A stretch of DNA of 18,467 nucleotides from positions 1 to 18,467 of the forward strand of contig KN880810.1 of the NCBI GenBank assembly GCA_000934385.1. The letters are read 5' to 3'. The DNA is from Cylindrobasidium torrendii FP15055 ss-10. Taxonomy: Eukaryota; Basidiomycota; Agaricomycetes; Agaricales; Physalacriaceae. The translations under genes and the position numbers were made by a program. Every line of letters starts with the position of its first letter. Within the stretch, counting starts at the first letter, position 1. Below are positions 1-10,365 of the stretch, piece by piece. The notes beneath the pieces were generated by a model, which searched no databases, was not told the origin of the DNA, and saw only the letters and a list, made by a program, of their open reading frames with translations.

Positions 1-1973
1 TAAAAAGCGGCGCCTCCTGGCGTTTGCGTGTCGCGTAGGCAAGCTCGTAGGGCGCTTTGCCGTTCTGGAGGCTGCTTTTCGGGAACATTGACAGGGCAAT
101 TCCGCGTGCCACGCTGTAGTCGGACAGTCGTTGGTGGATGCCGTCTTGCAAAACCGCCATTGCGGCGAGCAAGCTGAGGCTGGCCGGCCTTGCGCGAGCC
201 ACAGGCGGAGTCGAAGCGATATACCGCGCGAGTAGAGTACATGCCAACACCCTGTCGGCTTTCCACTGCCTGCGAAGGAGTCAGCATGCTGGTGAAGAAA
301 TGCCTGCCGCCGCGACATACCAGACGTCGGTCGAGAGGAGAACGACGATCTGCTCGGCGATATCATTGACCTCGAGGTTCTCCCTAAACACGTCTGCTGC
401 CCTGTGGTACGGCACACGGAGCTCAATCCTAAGACAGGAAGGAACTGCACGCTCCTCTTCTCTCTCGCTACGTTCGTCCACCCCATTCTTTGCGAGCACC
501 CTGAAGATCGCCTCGGCTGCCTTGGGAGCCGGGTCCGGGTTCTTCATCGTCAGGAATTCACGGCCAGTGACGTGTGCGCTCTTCTGCGGGCCGGCGGTTG
601 ACGCATTGTATGTCGCACTCTTGTCCGTCGGGTAAATCTGTATCTTCGTGATCTGCACGAGGGTCTGTCAGTAATAGCGACGACCCTCGGGCGACGACGC
701 ACCTCGTTGTCCGTGATCCCGTCCGTGTAACTGACGTCCATTCCCGCTATCGCCTCAACTCCGGCCCAATGGTTGATATGTTTCGTCCCGCTCTCCAGAA
801 GGTCGGGATCGATATCGCCGGCCAGAACGGCCTCCAAAAGGGTAGTGTGGTGGTTACGGCCGCCTTCCTTCCCCGACAGCGGCATTATCGAGTAGCCCGC
901 GTCAGCAGAATGCGTTTCGATGGCGACGTCAACCACGATATAAGTGTCTTGCTTACGGACGTCCTCCAACAACGCATTGCAGTGAGCGACCATGAGCTCG
1001 CGACTCTGGCTGTGACGGGTGACATCCTTCATACCTCGCATCTGAAGAAAGAAATATGCGTTTTTCCCCCACGCGGTCGCGTGCAGCCGTTCCATGAGCG
1101 CCTCGCAAAGCGGTTCCGTGTAGTCGCGCGCGATGACGCGCGTGGATTCGGTTGGCCGATTAGATTCGTGAAATTTCCGCGCTCGTAGATCCTCGCTGCT
1201 CAGGTCAAGCGGCCACGTATTCATGCCGTCGGCACCTGCGGCTTCGACCACGGACCGCCGGGTAATGGTATACATTTCTTGAAGCACAGTTTCCGCAGGC
1301 GTAGCGCCTACCGACGGGAGCATGACGTAGATCCAATGGTGACCGGAAGTTCCGCAGGTACCAAGCTTGATGGCTGCATCTTTTCCTGGGTCCCTTTGGG
1401 AGGGGATGTCACTGTCGTCGGGCTATAGGGCGCAAGTTAGCGACATGTCCGGTCCATAGGGTAAAAAAGATTTGCCTGAAAGGGAATTCTAACGTCCAAC
1501 CTGCCGAGAGTGTCCATGTATCTCGGCAGCATGAGTATGGACCAGCCCGCAAGCCAGGGCATACGTGGTGAGAAAGCCAGAGCAGAGTCAACGTCCTGCA
1601 TGAAGTAGGATGTCGCCACTACCGCGTCGTGCTGCACATGTTTTGGGAACGTTATGTCCATGGCCGCGTCCGGTGCGCGCGCGCAAAGCACGAGGTTAAT
1701 GTAGCGCTCGACCTCGCGCTTGTCCAGCTCAGCCCATGGCGCCCACGGATTTTTCATGCGCCGCTCCTGGTGTGCGTTGATGCGCAAATACTTGCTGAAG
1801 GGTTTCTTGATAACCATTTCCGGGCCGCGGAGATTGTTCTGCGCGGGTGCCCCGCCCCACGTACGGCTGCTCTGGCTGCTCGCGCCCGACGACGAACTGG
1901 CAGCGCCGTTGCTGCCGCGGCCGGACGCCCGCCCGTCGTTGCTCTGATCCTCGTCGTCGAATACGCTGGACAT
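1..1973 (-). CDS. Unrecognised multi-exon protein, 3' end cut by the window edge
   Basis: I do not recognise this protein. Hand-spliced exons on the minus strand are 1973-1494, 1422-703, 652-321 and 269-1, with introns of 71, 50 and 51 nt; the last two have clear CTGAC-type branch sites. The four exons stay in one frame for about 600 residues and run off the left edge without a stop. The start ATG (1973) follows a TATA box by about 50 nt. Residues 1-50 are Ser/Gly/Ala-rich and disordered; 60-400 look globular. Residues 226-330 contain GMN, DYTEPL, LHATAWGK (273-280) and VTR, also found in the same order in the SNF2-like ATPase encoded just upstream, so the two proteins probably share a domain. 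No signal peptide, membrane segment or known catalytic motif is visible. The first intron (GTTAGA donor) is the least certain junction. Confidence 0.8.
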
Positions 1974-1976
1974 GGT

Positions 1977-1999
1977 GGGGGGGATGATGGGGGGGGGGG
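1977..1999. repeat. G-rich tract in the 5' leader of the first gene
   Basis: Two runs of G (7 and 11 long) separated by ATGAT lie on the plus strand just before the start codon of the minus-strand gene, with a further GGG at 2002-2004. The transcribed leader is correspondingly C-rich. The tract lies between the TATA box and the ATG. Confidence 0.8.
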
Positions 2000-2025
2000 A
2001 TGGGTTTGCCTAAGCGTAGTGGAGG

Positions 2026-2033
2026 CTTTTATA
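2026..2033 (-). promoter_or_regulatory. TATA box of the first gene
   Basis: On the minus strand the sequence reads TATAAAAG, about 53 nt upstream of the ATG at 1973. Spacing and orientation fit a core promoter for that gene. Confidence 0.65.
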
Positions 2034-2429
2034 AAGCACGCCCAGGCACGCAGACACACACATAGACATACAAGGCAAACATGTATGATTGGTAGTTTTG
2101 CCATATCTCCCATGTTTTGGTAGCGCAGCCTAAATTTTGCGAGTCTATTGTCCTCACGTGGTTGCTGCTGAACTAATTTCTGAGCGGTAAAGGCAGGGGT
2201 TAGGGTTTGAAGCTCTGAACTAGTGGGGAAATATCCATACTTTTGTGAATAATGCATTTTCAGACCACGCTGCGGATCTTTGAGTGTATTTCGGGACAAA
2301 TAACTCATCTCGGCGCACCCAACACCAACAAATACTCGATGGCTGCTTCTCCTCATCCCGTGAGCATGACAAGGGACGCATCAGTTAATTTCATAGGCAC
2401 CCGTAGCTGCAGGGTTCTGCATTAAAAAA

Positions 2430-2756
2430 GCGAAACCCCGCTGGCAAAATCGATTTTCCCCGTGACGGCTGGGGGCGGCTCAGGACGCGTTTCCGGTGCA
2501 TTGATGGGGTTGGGGTTGGGGTTCTGAGATGCTAATGAGTAAACCGACCCTTCAAAAGGGTCGACGTAAGTACAAGTCAAGCCTGCAGCAGAGCTAGCAA
2601 AAGACGCGTTGGCGATAAATCCCATAGTGGTTGGGCCTGGTTCACTCACTGCTAATCGGAGATGATGATGATGTGCTTACTCAAAAGGAAAATGTCCATT
2701 TATCTGATATTAGTATGAAGTTCTCACGTGCTGGGATTTTGCCAGCGGGGTTTCGC
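2430..2756. mobile_element. Small inverted-repeat (MITE-like) element
   Basis: A perfect 22-nt inverted repeat (left arm 2430-2451, right arm 2735-2756) bounds about 283 nt of non-coding DNA. Identical arms that far apart are unlikely by chance and resemble the termini of a short non-autonomous DNA transposon. The interior contains three GGGGTT units (2506-2523) and a small hairpin (GACCCTT/AAGGGTC, 2546-2562). I could not identify a convincing target-site duplication, so the element type is inferred and its true ends may differ. Confidence 0.5.
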
Positions 2757-2839
2757 ATTTGTACAAAACCCGCCCGCATTTTCAATGCAAAATTCCATGT
2801 CATAACATTATTATTGCATCCGTACAGCGGCATGACTAT

Positions 2840-2845
2840 TTTATT
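2840..2845 (-). terminator. Polyadenylation signal of the SNF2-like gene
   Basis: AATAAA on the minus strand, about 42 nt past the stop codon at 2887-2889. Position and orientation fit a poly(A) signal. Confidence 0.5.
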
Positions 2846-2886
2846 TGTAACATTATTAGTTCGTATGCCTACATAAACTAAATGCA

Positions 2887-5800
2887 TCAACGGCGGTGGC
2901 GAGTAGGCGGTAACGGCCTCTGCTTCCGCCTCGGCGGAGGTGGTGGTAGCGTGATGTCAGTTGTCCTGATTGTCGGCCTTGGGGCCGACGGATCATCAGA
3001 ATGCAGCCTGGGCCTCTTCGTCGTCCGGGGAAGTGGGCTGCGCCCCGTCCTTTTACCAAGTGTAGACGTCGGGGTACCATCTTCATCGTCCGAGGTTGCT
3101 AGGGGTGGCAGACCGCGAAGGGCATCCCTGCCGTCTGCGGGCGAAGACAGATGTAGCCTTGGAGGAGCTTGATTATCGCGGGACGGGTGCGGCATCTGCA
3201 GTGGGCGTCGTTGAGTGGGACCTCCATAAGCCCACGAGGACCCCTTGCGCACAACATGGACTATTCCCTCGTCAAGCGGCGGTCGTGGCCTGGAAATAGG
3301 TGACCCGTCTGTATCAGGAAAACTTGGCCATACATCGTCTGCGCGCGGCGGCTCCTCAGTGTATGACGTGGGTTGCTGAGGATTCACCGATATGGGCTGG
3401 GCGGGCACAGGCGTGGCTGCCGTAATGGGCTGGTCACACCGCACAGAACCACTTGGGCGAGAAGGCACATTCGGTAAGGCATCTTGCGGCTGGTCGGCCG
3501 CAAGGTCACTCGGCGTGCGCAACCAAGATGCGACGGGTGACTGAACTAGCATTGGAGATCGCACCCGCCCCTCTGCGTCTGACTCAGGATCCGTGTCAGA
3601 CTCAACAGGCGGCGTGGGCATACGCATGCGCGGATCACGAGGACTGCGCGGGTTGGTGTCGCTCTCCCCAGCTGCTCTTGCGGGTTTCTCGACCCTCATC
3701 GGGGAGTGGACACACCCCTCTGCGTCGGAGTCAGAGTCCGTGTCGGACTCGATGGGCGGCGGATCACGCGGTTTGTGCGCGGTAGGAGGATGCGGTGTGC
3801 CCCGTTGACTTCCGAGGGTCGTCGTGGTCGGGGTCGGCGAGGCGGTAGAGCGACGTGGCTCCGGCAACGCGCGAAGCGCAGCAACTCTAGTTCCAATGGA
3901 TGGCTGAGCAACGTGGGGAGACGTTGACGGCTTAGCAGGCTGCGAGACTTCCCGCGTGGCGTTATAGCGCGCGTACTCATCCGGGGTCATAAGGCGTGAA
4001 GTTGCAGCGGCGACGGATTTGCGAGGTGGTTGCGCCTTACGCGCTGTTGAAATCGATGGCAAAGTCTCCTCATCTGTGTCGCTCGGTACAATGGCGGCGG
4101 ACTTTGGCTCCGCTTTCCGGCGGCGCGTGGGCGCGGGCTTGTGTGCGTCAGACGTCGCCTGCGAAGGGGCATCCTTGCGTTTACGTGATGCCTTCGCCCG
4201 CGGCTTAGCAGCTGCCTTACGCGCAGGCTTGGCGGGTGCCGGCTTGGCGTCGTCGTCATCGTCGTCATCGTCATCGTCGTTGGGAACAAGGTCTGGTATT
4301 CCGTCTAAGTCACTTGCGCTGAAGCTGCATTTGCCCATTGCGCTCTGCATCGCGTCCATGTCGATGCCTGCAGCTGCTTGCAGCTCACTCTCATCGCCCT
4401 GCTCGGGTGTTCCAAGCAGCACGTTAATAAGCGCTAACTCGGAATATCAGCACAGGGTTCTCGAATTCAAGCCAGGGGCATACCGTTACTTCGTGTACCG
4501 TCCATGAAGGTGTCCAATATCCCAACCTTGGACAACCCATTGGCTGCCATCCAAACCTCTATGCTGTCTTCCGCCATGAACTCAAAAATGAACGTTGGCT
4601 TTGTCTGCCCGTGCCGATATATGCGGGCGTGAATTTGGTGCGCGTCGACACCTGACCAAGGAATAGTCTGCAATCTGTTAACAATCCCTATGTCGGTGAA
4701 GCACGCCACACTCACCAGTGTAATCAAGATGTTAGCGTCAACCAGGTTGAGGCCTTGTCCTCCAGCCTCGGAGATGATGAGCACTGGCATATCATCCGAG
4801 TCACGCCACTTCTGCAGCGCCGCCGTCCGCGCTGCCGCGGACATTGATCCATTCGTTGCGATTGCCCCTATTCCAGCAGCTTTCAAATACTGCGACAGGT
4901 GTTAGCAGTTGAAACAAAAAAAGCGGACTGGGAGGCGCACCCCAATTATGAGGGCGTGAAACTGGACCATGGCCGAGAAGATGACGATCTTGCCTGGTTT
5001 GCCGTGTTGCTTGCGGTGTTCGGCGGCATTGAACTTCGGCAACGTCCAGTTGTTCGTGTGCGCGTCGCCAATGCCGCCTAAGTCTGTGCTCTTGATGATG
5101 TGGTCTGTCGTCCGAAGGTGCTCCTGCGGAATGACGGCCTCTGGTCCTTCAGTGAGGCACCGAAAAACGGTGGATGTCACAGCGCGGAGCTTGGTCGAGA
5201 GATACTTGGTCGTGAAATCTGCGCCGAGATTTGAGGGAAGTTTGATGACTCCTCCCTTTGCCGCCGTAATCCCGGCGTTGAGCACCTGGCGGGCGGGGAG
5301 AAAGAAATCCTAGGGTCTCATGGTTAGACAGCGCGTTGGTCAGGAAGGGTGCACTCACTCCGAAGCGCTTGGCACCCATTGCCCCAGGATTCGTTATGTC
5401 GTCCTGCGAGAGGGCACTGGCCGCGGCCGCAAGCTCGTCCTCCCGCATCTTGACGGAGACCAGTACGGTAGTGCATGGCTTGAGGGCCGCTGCAACCGCC
5501 TTCTTAGTGTTGTCCAGTGTTGTCCGGGTCACGCGGACGGTGTGCGGACATGTGTAGGTACGCGTGTACAACACCATCAGCTTGCCCCAGGCGGTAGCGT
5601 GTAGCGCGTCCAGTGGTCGGGTGAGGTCGGCTTTGACAGAGAGGTGCTGGCCGTCGAAGGAGTCGAAGGTCACCTCACCTGTACGTTTGAGGCGCTTCAG
5701 GTTGATATTCATGCCGTTCAGATCGGGAAGCGTGCTTTTCGTGAGATTGGCGGGGCGGAGCAGGCGTATGACAGCTGCGATGTCCTATTGTTTTTGAGTT

Positions 5801-8245
5801 ACGTGCTCTGCAGGAACAAGCGCAAACACGGGGAACGTACCGCGGCAGACTGCATCACCGGCGTTGCGGTGAGGAACCATTTATAAAACGCAAGCAAGGT
5901 GATGGCGTCGAAGGCGTCCGTTGTCTTATTATCGCCCCGGGCGGCATGCATCTCGTCAACAGTGACTGAGAGGAAGCTCCACTCCCATAGGGTCCCAGGT
6001 CGCGGATACGGCAGGACAACTTGGCCGTTGAGTTTGTCTTGGGCGACATTCGATGCTCTGGCCATGCCATTCAGGGACTGCGTGACGTAAGTGAGTATGA
6101 GGCGGTCGCAACTGCCGGTCACCACGTACAGAGTGCGAGATGATGATGACTTTGCGATGTGCTGGACCCGGCGCAGCGCGAATAGCGGCAATGTCCGACG
6201 CCCAGGTCGATGCCTGCGACCGGATAACAAAAACCTGGAACGAGAGTCCCTTGTTGAGGAACCTGTCCGCTTCCGCGCTCCACTGATCTACAAGAGGAGC
6301 TGGCACAACAAGGAGGTGTGGCTCGCTGGGTGCTCGGAGGCCTGGGTGCGCGTCAGGAGACTCTGGCTGGTCGCGGCCGAGCGCGGGAATCGGCAGAGGG
6401 CGGTCTGGCGTCTCGGCTTGTTGCGCGTCAACGAGGGCTGCGGCTGTAGCAATGGCGGTGAGCGCGACCACGGTCTTGCCGAGTCCGGTATCGAGTGCGA
6501 GCAGGAGGCCGGGAATATTAGCGCGGCCCTCACGTAAAGCAGTCGGGGCCAGCAGCTCCGACAGTCCACCAGCACAAAGACCCTCCAGACTGCCATGTGG
6601 GCGCGTGAAGGGGTCGCTGATCATCCTCGCGACGGATGCGAGCTGATGCCAGTAAAGACGCAGAGGCTTGGAGTGGCTGCACGGACTGCGCTTGCAAGGC
6701 GATCCTTGCCGCTCACAGATGGATTGCCGAAAGCCTGGAGGCAAATTGTCCGCTGGGAACCCAAGGAACGTGCCGATAGCTTCCGGTGTCCACTCGCGGA
6801 ACATATCGATGCCGAGAGAGTCGCCATCCTCGCTGAGAAAGTCGCGGTACACGTCCCTTTGTTCTCGGCCGGCGAGGATGTCGAAAAACCTTTTGATGTC
6901 AGGAGGTGTCTCTCGAACCCCCAGCTGGGCGACCCAAGCGCTAATTTCCGCCTCGAATCTTGCACGGTCAACCGCAGTGGCGCCTGCGATGCCACCCAGT
7001 CTGGCGGCTAAAGCGCGCCCGCGCTCCACTGTACAAGACCTTAGCGCCAATCATAGACACGCAATGGCTGCAACTCACCGCACCCCTCATCGCGTTCGTC
7101 GAATTTGAGTTCCTGGAATAAGCGCCCCTGTGGGCCCTTGTACAACTCGCCCAACCAGCCGATGGTGGTGAAGCACATTTCGTGCCAGCGCGTCGCTTGG
7201 CCCATTGCGTTCCAACGTGCCTGGAGCTTCTCCACAAAGTCCGGCGCAGACAAGTCAACGGCGGTGTCTCGAACAGCGGCCTCCTGCTTTGATAACACGA
7301 CGTAGTCCAAGCAACCTTTGCACGTCTTCAGTTTCGCGAGGACCTGCCGCAAATCCTGAGACGAGAGAACGGGGGGTGCCTTCGATGCAAAGAGCCAGTT
7401 CGGCCCCAAGAGTGTCGTCAGAAAATTCTCGCACGCCGCGCAGGCCACCTCCTTCCGTGTTCGCGACGTCCGAGCCGCCTCGATCCGCGCGTACATCCAG
7501 AATTTGAGCAACGGTAGAGCCAGCTGATTGGACGTCTTCTGCCACTTCGCCCCCAGTACATGAGCCGCAAGGTGGGGGAAGTGCGAATCCCAGACTCCGA
7601 CGTGCGGCATATGACCGTCGATGGCGTGCCTCCGCCAATTCTCGTCGTGGAACATGTCCTTGACAGTGAGGTTGTTCTGTTCCAGAAACTCGTTGATCTG
7701 TCAGAGTGATGAGTAAAGACTGCCGGATTCCTGATGAAGAACACTCAACTCACAGCGCTGTCAAACCGAATGGCCCAACGGTGCAGGACGGCCATCCCCG
7801 CAAAGTCAGAGATTGCCCGAGCCTCATGAGGGTCCTTCACATTCTTGTTGTTCTTCCACTTGAAAAGGTGCAGCCGCATGTCGCTAAGTTTGAGATACGC
7901 TTTGACGGCACGGTTTAATCCCTTTCTGAGGCGCTTCCACCGCTCCTCCGACCACCGGTGCCATGGCAATCCGGTGTCAGTCATCGGCGGCCGTTCCTTT
8001 AGCCAAAGCGGCGGGAAGTCGTCTCCAAGGCGGCTGGCAGCCTTTGTTTGAATGGTGATTGTGCGGCCTTCGGCATCAACCACGTCGGTGGGCACAAAGA
8101 GCTCCGGAGCGACAACGATCAGGACGACGATACTGGCGAGCTTCGAGTGAGAGGGTGGACATTTAGCCAAACAATTTTCCAGCGACGACGAGACTGCGGA
8201 GGACCCTGCTTGAACATGGGAGGGCATGACCTTGCAAATGCGCAT
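2887..8245 (-). CDS. SNF2-type (SF2) ATPase/helicase-like protein, nine exons
   Basis: Exons on the minus strand: 8245-7754, 7697-7079, 7028-6130, 6077-5841, 5784-5359, 5285-4941, 4889-4716, 4667-4484, 4433-2887. Total 4923 nt, one frame, 1640 residues. Introns are 48-73 nt; the one at 4715-4668 is in frame without a stop and could be missed. ATPase motifs in order: Q-like LYWHQL (495-500), Walker A DTGLGKT (550-556), Ia (LLVVPAPLVDQW, 609-620), II DEMH (711-714), III TATP (740-743), IV (KIVIFS, 990-995), V (EAGGQGLNL, 1047-1055), VI with arginine finger (QIHARIYRHGQ, 1075-1085). SNF2 proteins are DNA translocases of chromatin or repair; nuclear role inferred. Residues 1-490 are unrecognised but hold two CxxC pairs (250/253, 290/293). 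An insert at about 770-860 shares motifs with the neighbouring gene. The tail (1130-1640) is disordered: ten Asp, a Lys/Ala/Arg basic stretch, and a duplicated ESDTD-containing unit. The start could instead be the ATG at 8227. Confidence 0.9.
4249..4278 (-). repeat. Ten-codon poly-Asp microsatellite
   Basis: A run of mixed GAC/GAT codons encodes ten Asp residues in the tail of the SNF2-like protein, directly before a Lys/Ala/Arg-rich basic stretch. Such a trinucleotide run is expected to vary in length between strains. Confidence 0.85.
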
Positions 8246-8407
8246 GTCAGCAATGTGTTAAACGAGATCCTAATAAAAAAACCTACAAGAAATAAGGAAA
8301 AGAAAAAGATAGGTAGCGACTTGTTGGCGCGGTCGTTCGAAGAGGAAACTCAAGATAGAATAGAGAAAGAGAGTGGGTGGGTACGGGCATTTCTGGCTGG
8401 GTCCTGG

Positions 8408-8414
8408 TCTTATA
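8408..8414 (-). promoter_or_regulatory. Candidate TATA box of the SNF2-like gene
   Basis: The minus strand reads TATAAGA about 165 nt upstream of the ATG at 8245. The leader is long and contains an earlier ATG at 8390 that opens a 34-codon frame, which may be an upstream ORF or part of an unrecognised first exon. Confidence 0.4.
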
Positions 8415-8794
8415 AAGTCGCATCATGTAGGGCCATCAACAGGCGCGAAGATGCCGGCGCGGGCATTGCGCCACTTGCCGCTCAAGCCGGAAAGCGGAAC
8501 AAGCGTACGTACGGGTCGCAGCCACTCCAGTGGGTTGAGTTGACCAGACAACGGAACGGCCCTACCTCAGCCCTTTCATTCCCTTAGCGCAGATGGTTGA
8601 TTTTTCCAGCTCGATCCGACCAAGGCCTGCACCAATTCAAAAAGGCAGCAACTGGAATAAAAAATTGTCTGTAACGAAAATATACATGACAGACCACAGC
8701 ACAGCTTACTTGAAAAGGCGGCGCGCCTGTCCAGGGACGGACACCTCAGTTATTCTTTGGTAACGGTCGGCGGCAGATACAAACCACTGCCTTG

Positions 8795-9084
8795 ACACTA
8801 GGCCTGAATGCCAATATTCTGAGCCCAGAACATTGTGAAGACAAGCCGAATAGTTCTTCGATAATCCGACCCTGAATAATCCTTCAGGGATGCAGAATGG
8901 AGCCTTTGAGCATCGTCAAACTTTCGATAATCTGAGAATGGCTTCAGAAAAACGCATTGCTTTATGATAGCTTGACCCTGCTACTAACCTATGTCCACTG
9001 CTCTCCGCCTCGAATTATTGTGAAGTTAGTCGGCTTACTTTCAGGGTGTTCGGGGCTCAAAACATCGGCATTTAGGCCTAGTGT
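8795..9084. mobile_element. Decayed fold-back element with ~75-nt terminal inverted repeats
   Basis: The left arm 8795-8869 matches the reverse complement of the right arm 9011-9084 at roughly 75 percent identity by eye, beginning with ACACTAGGCCT on both sides and ending near ATAATYCGA. Most mismatches are transitions (G/A, C/T), as expected of an old copy or of repeat-directed C-to-T mutation. The spacer is about 140 nt and non-coding. No target-site duplication was identified. Class is inferred as MITE/fold-back. Confidence 0.55.
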
Positions 9085-9925
9085 GATACAAGAGAATCCC
9101 ATGTGCCAAGTGCATATGCAAATGAGACGAGAATATGCCGCTCTAAAGAGAGCGCTATACAATAGCTCCTACCATATTTTGAATGCCCGCGACCGTGAAA
9201 ATCTAGCAAAAAAGGACCGGATTTTTCAAGACCCCGGCCAGCCCGCTGGTTGAAACTCCAACTGTCGGCTGAGTCCAGTGTGATCGTTGCTTGCTATTCT
9301 CGATTTTCCGAACGCCTGTCGCAACAACGCTAGCTATAGAGCGTGGGGTATGTATGATCTTCGGGTGTCAGTACACGCGGATGTATTGGAGTCTACAAGC
9401 AGGGCGGATCACAGCGAGACGTCAACTCGCCGTGAGTACTTGCTATTGGTTCGACGTGAAGCACTTACCTGGGCCTGGGAGAAGCGCGAACTTGGCATTG
9501 TTGTGACCGGAGTTAGTGTTAGCAGGACGCTGCGCCAACTGTGTGGTGTGGCTGGGCTCATCACATCAATTTGTTGCTTTACACCGTTGTGACATTCAAA
9601 CACGGTTGCCATCGCCAGGCCCTGCGTACGGGATGTGCGCACGGTGTCACTGGCGGCGAGACATCCGCAGGGTGGCGCTATGCGTCCTGAAGCACTCGTC
9701 TAGTCCGTGGCAGCCGGATGTTGCGCAGGAGTTGTCCGACCGGCTGAACATCCGGCCATGCGATCAGAAGTACCTCCAAGGAAGCGAACAGGAGTACTGC
9801 GTATAAAACAGGAAGGACTTGTCACACGGATTACGACGATGACGCAAGCATCGTCGACCTGGCAAGGCTCTTTCGACGCGTGGTCAGACCCGGCGTGAAT
9901 AACCGGCACTGGCAACGCATAATAG

Positions 9926-10296
9926 CCGGCGTCTACAAGCATGCAGAACTTTGTGAACATTCTGCGTCTATGAACAACCTAGGATCAGCTCGAGTTCATT
10001 TCCGCGCCGTCCAGGCGCCATAGAGGCTTCAACTTCCTGTTTGGGACAGCCCGACCGGCGCCCTTCGTCGATCGCAATGGCGCAAAGCAGCAACGGCGCG
10101 AACGACCTCGTTGAAGTTTGTGCCATAATTGAGATTGGTTTTGGTGCATGCGGGAGCTAGATAGCGACCATGTAAAGCGCCAGCAGGCTGGTCGTCGGAT
10201 GCTGGCCCGGAAATGAACTCGTTACATGGTGCCTAGGCTCTTCACGCCAGACACAAAACGTTCACAAAGGTTTTGCAAACTGCTGTAAGCTCGCCG
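9926..10296. mobile_element. Decayed fold-back element upstream of paralog A
   Basis: Left arm 9926-10008 and right arm 10204-10296 are inverted and patchily matched. Conserved blocks in order from the outside: CGGCG, CTTTGTGAAC (9949-9958; complement 10260-10269), CCTAGG (9978-9983; 10232-10237), and an 18-nt block with one mismatch, starting CGAGTTCATTTCCG (9991-10008; 10204-10221). Small indels separate the blocks. The spacer is about 195 nt. The element ends about 60 nt before the TATA box of paralog A, so it may have contributed to that promoter. Confidence 0.5.
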
Positions 10297-10357
10297 AGGA
10301 CTAAGAACGAGTCATTGCTGACAAATGCAGACACACGTGGCTGCCGGGTGCTGCCGC

Positions 10358-10365
10358 TATAAATT
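10358..10365 (+). promoter_or_regulatory. TATA box of paralog A
   Basis: TATAAATT, 48 nt upstream of the ATG at 10406. Two GCTGCCG copies (10340-10346 and 10350-10356) stand directly before it. The box rules out the in-frame ATG at 10325 as the start. Confidence 0.65.

Larger units (their letters stand above)
1974..2886. other. Intergenic region between two co-oriented genes
   Basis: This holds the promoter of the first gene (2026-2033), the 3' flank of the SNF2-like gene with its AATAAA signal (2840-2845), and an inverted-repeat element (2430-2756). A short telomere-like string, GGGGTTAGGGTTT, sits at 2196-2208 as an isolated copy. Short reading frames here (for example minus 2649-2422) have no supporting promoter or recognisable domain. 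Confidence 0.6.

Noticed and set aside
138..2123. Plus-strand frames (138-635, 769-1188, 1629-2123) opposite the first gene
   Set aside because: All lie antisense to exons of a coherent spliced gene and show no domain or promoter.
2196..2208. Telomere-like GGGGTTAGGGTTT as evidence of an internal telomere or chromosome end
   Set aside because: Fewer than two units, isolated, and genes continue on both sides.
2422..2649. 75-residue minus-strand frame inside the inverted-repeat element
   Set aside because: No promoter, splice support or domain; it ends inside a repeat arm and is probably fortuitous.
4467..7050. Reading the SNF2-like gene as a frameshifted pseudogene
   Set aside because: Every frame change coincides with a good GT...AG intron of 48-73 nt, and the spliced frame is open over 1640 codons.
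9516..9806. Open frame with CxxC pairs (CANC, CARC) as a relic of a Zn2Cys6 paralog
   Set aside because: Spacing does not fit C-x2-C-x6-C, and neither NTD nor CTD similarity is found nearby.
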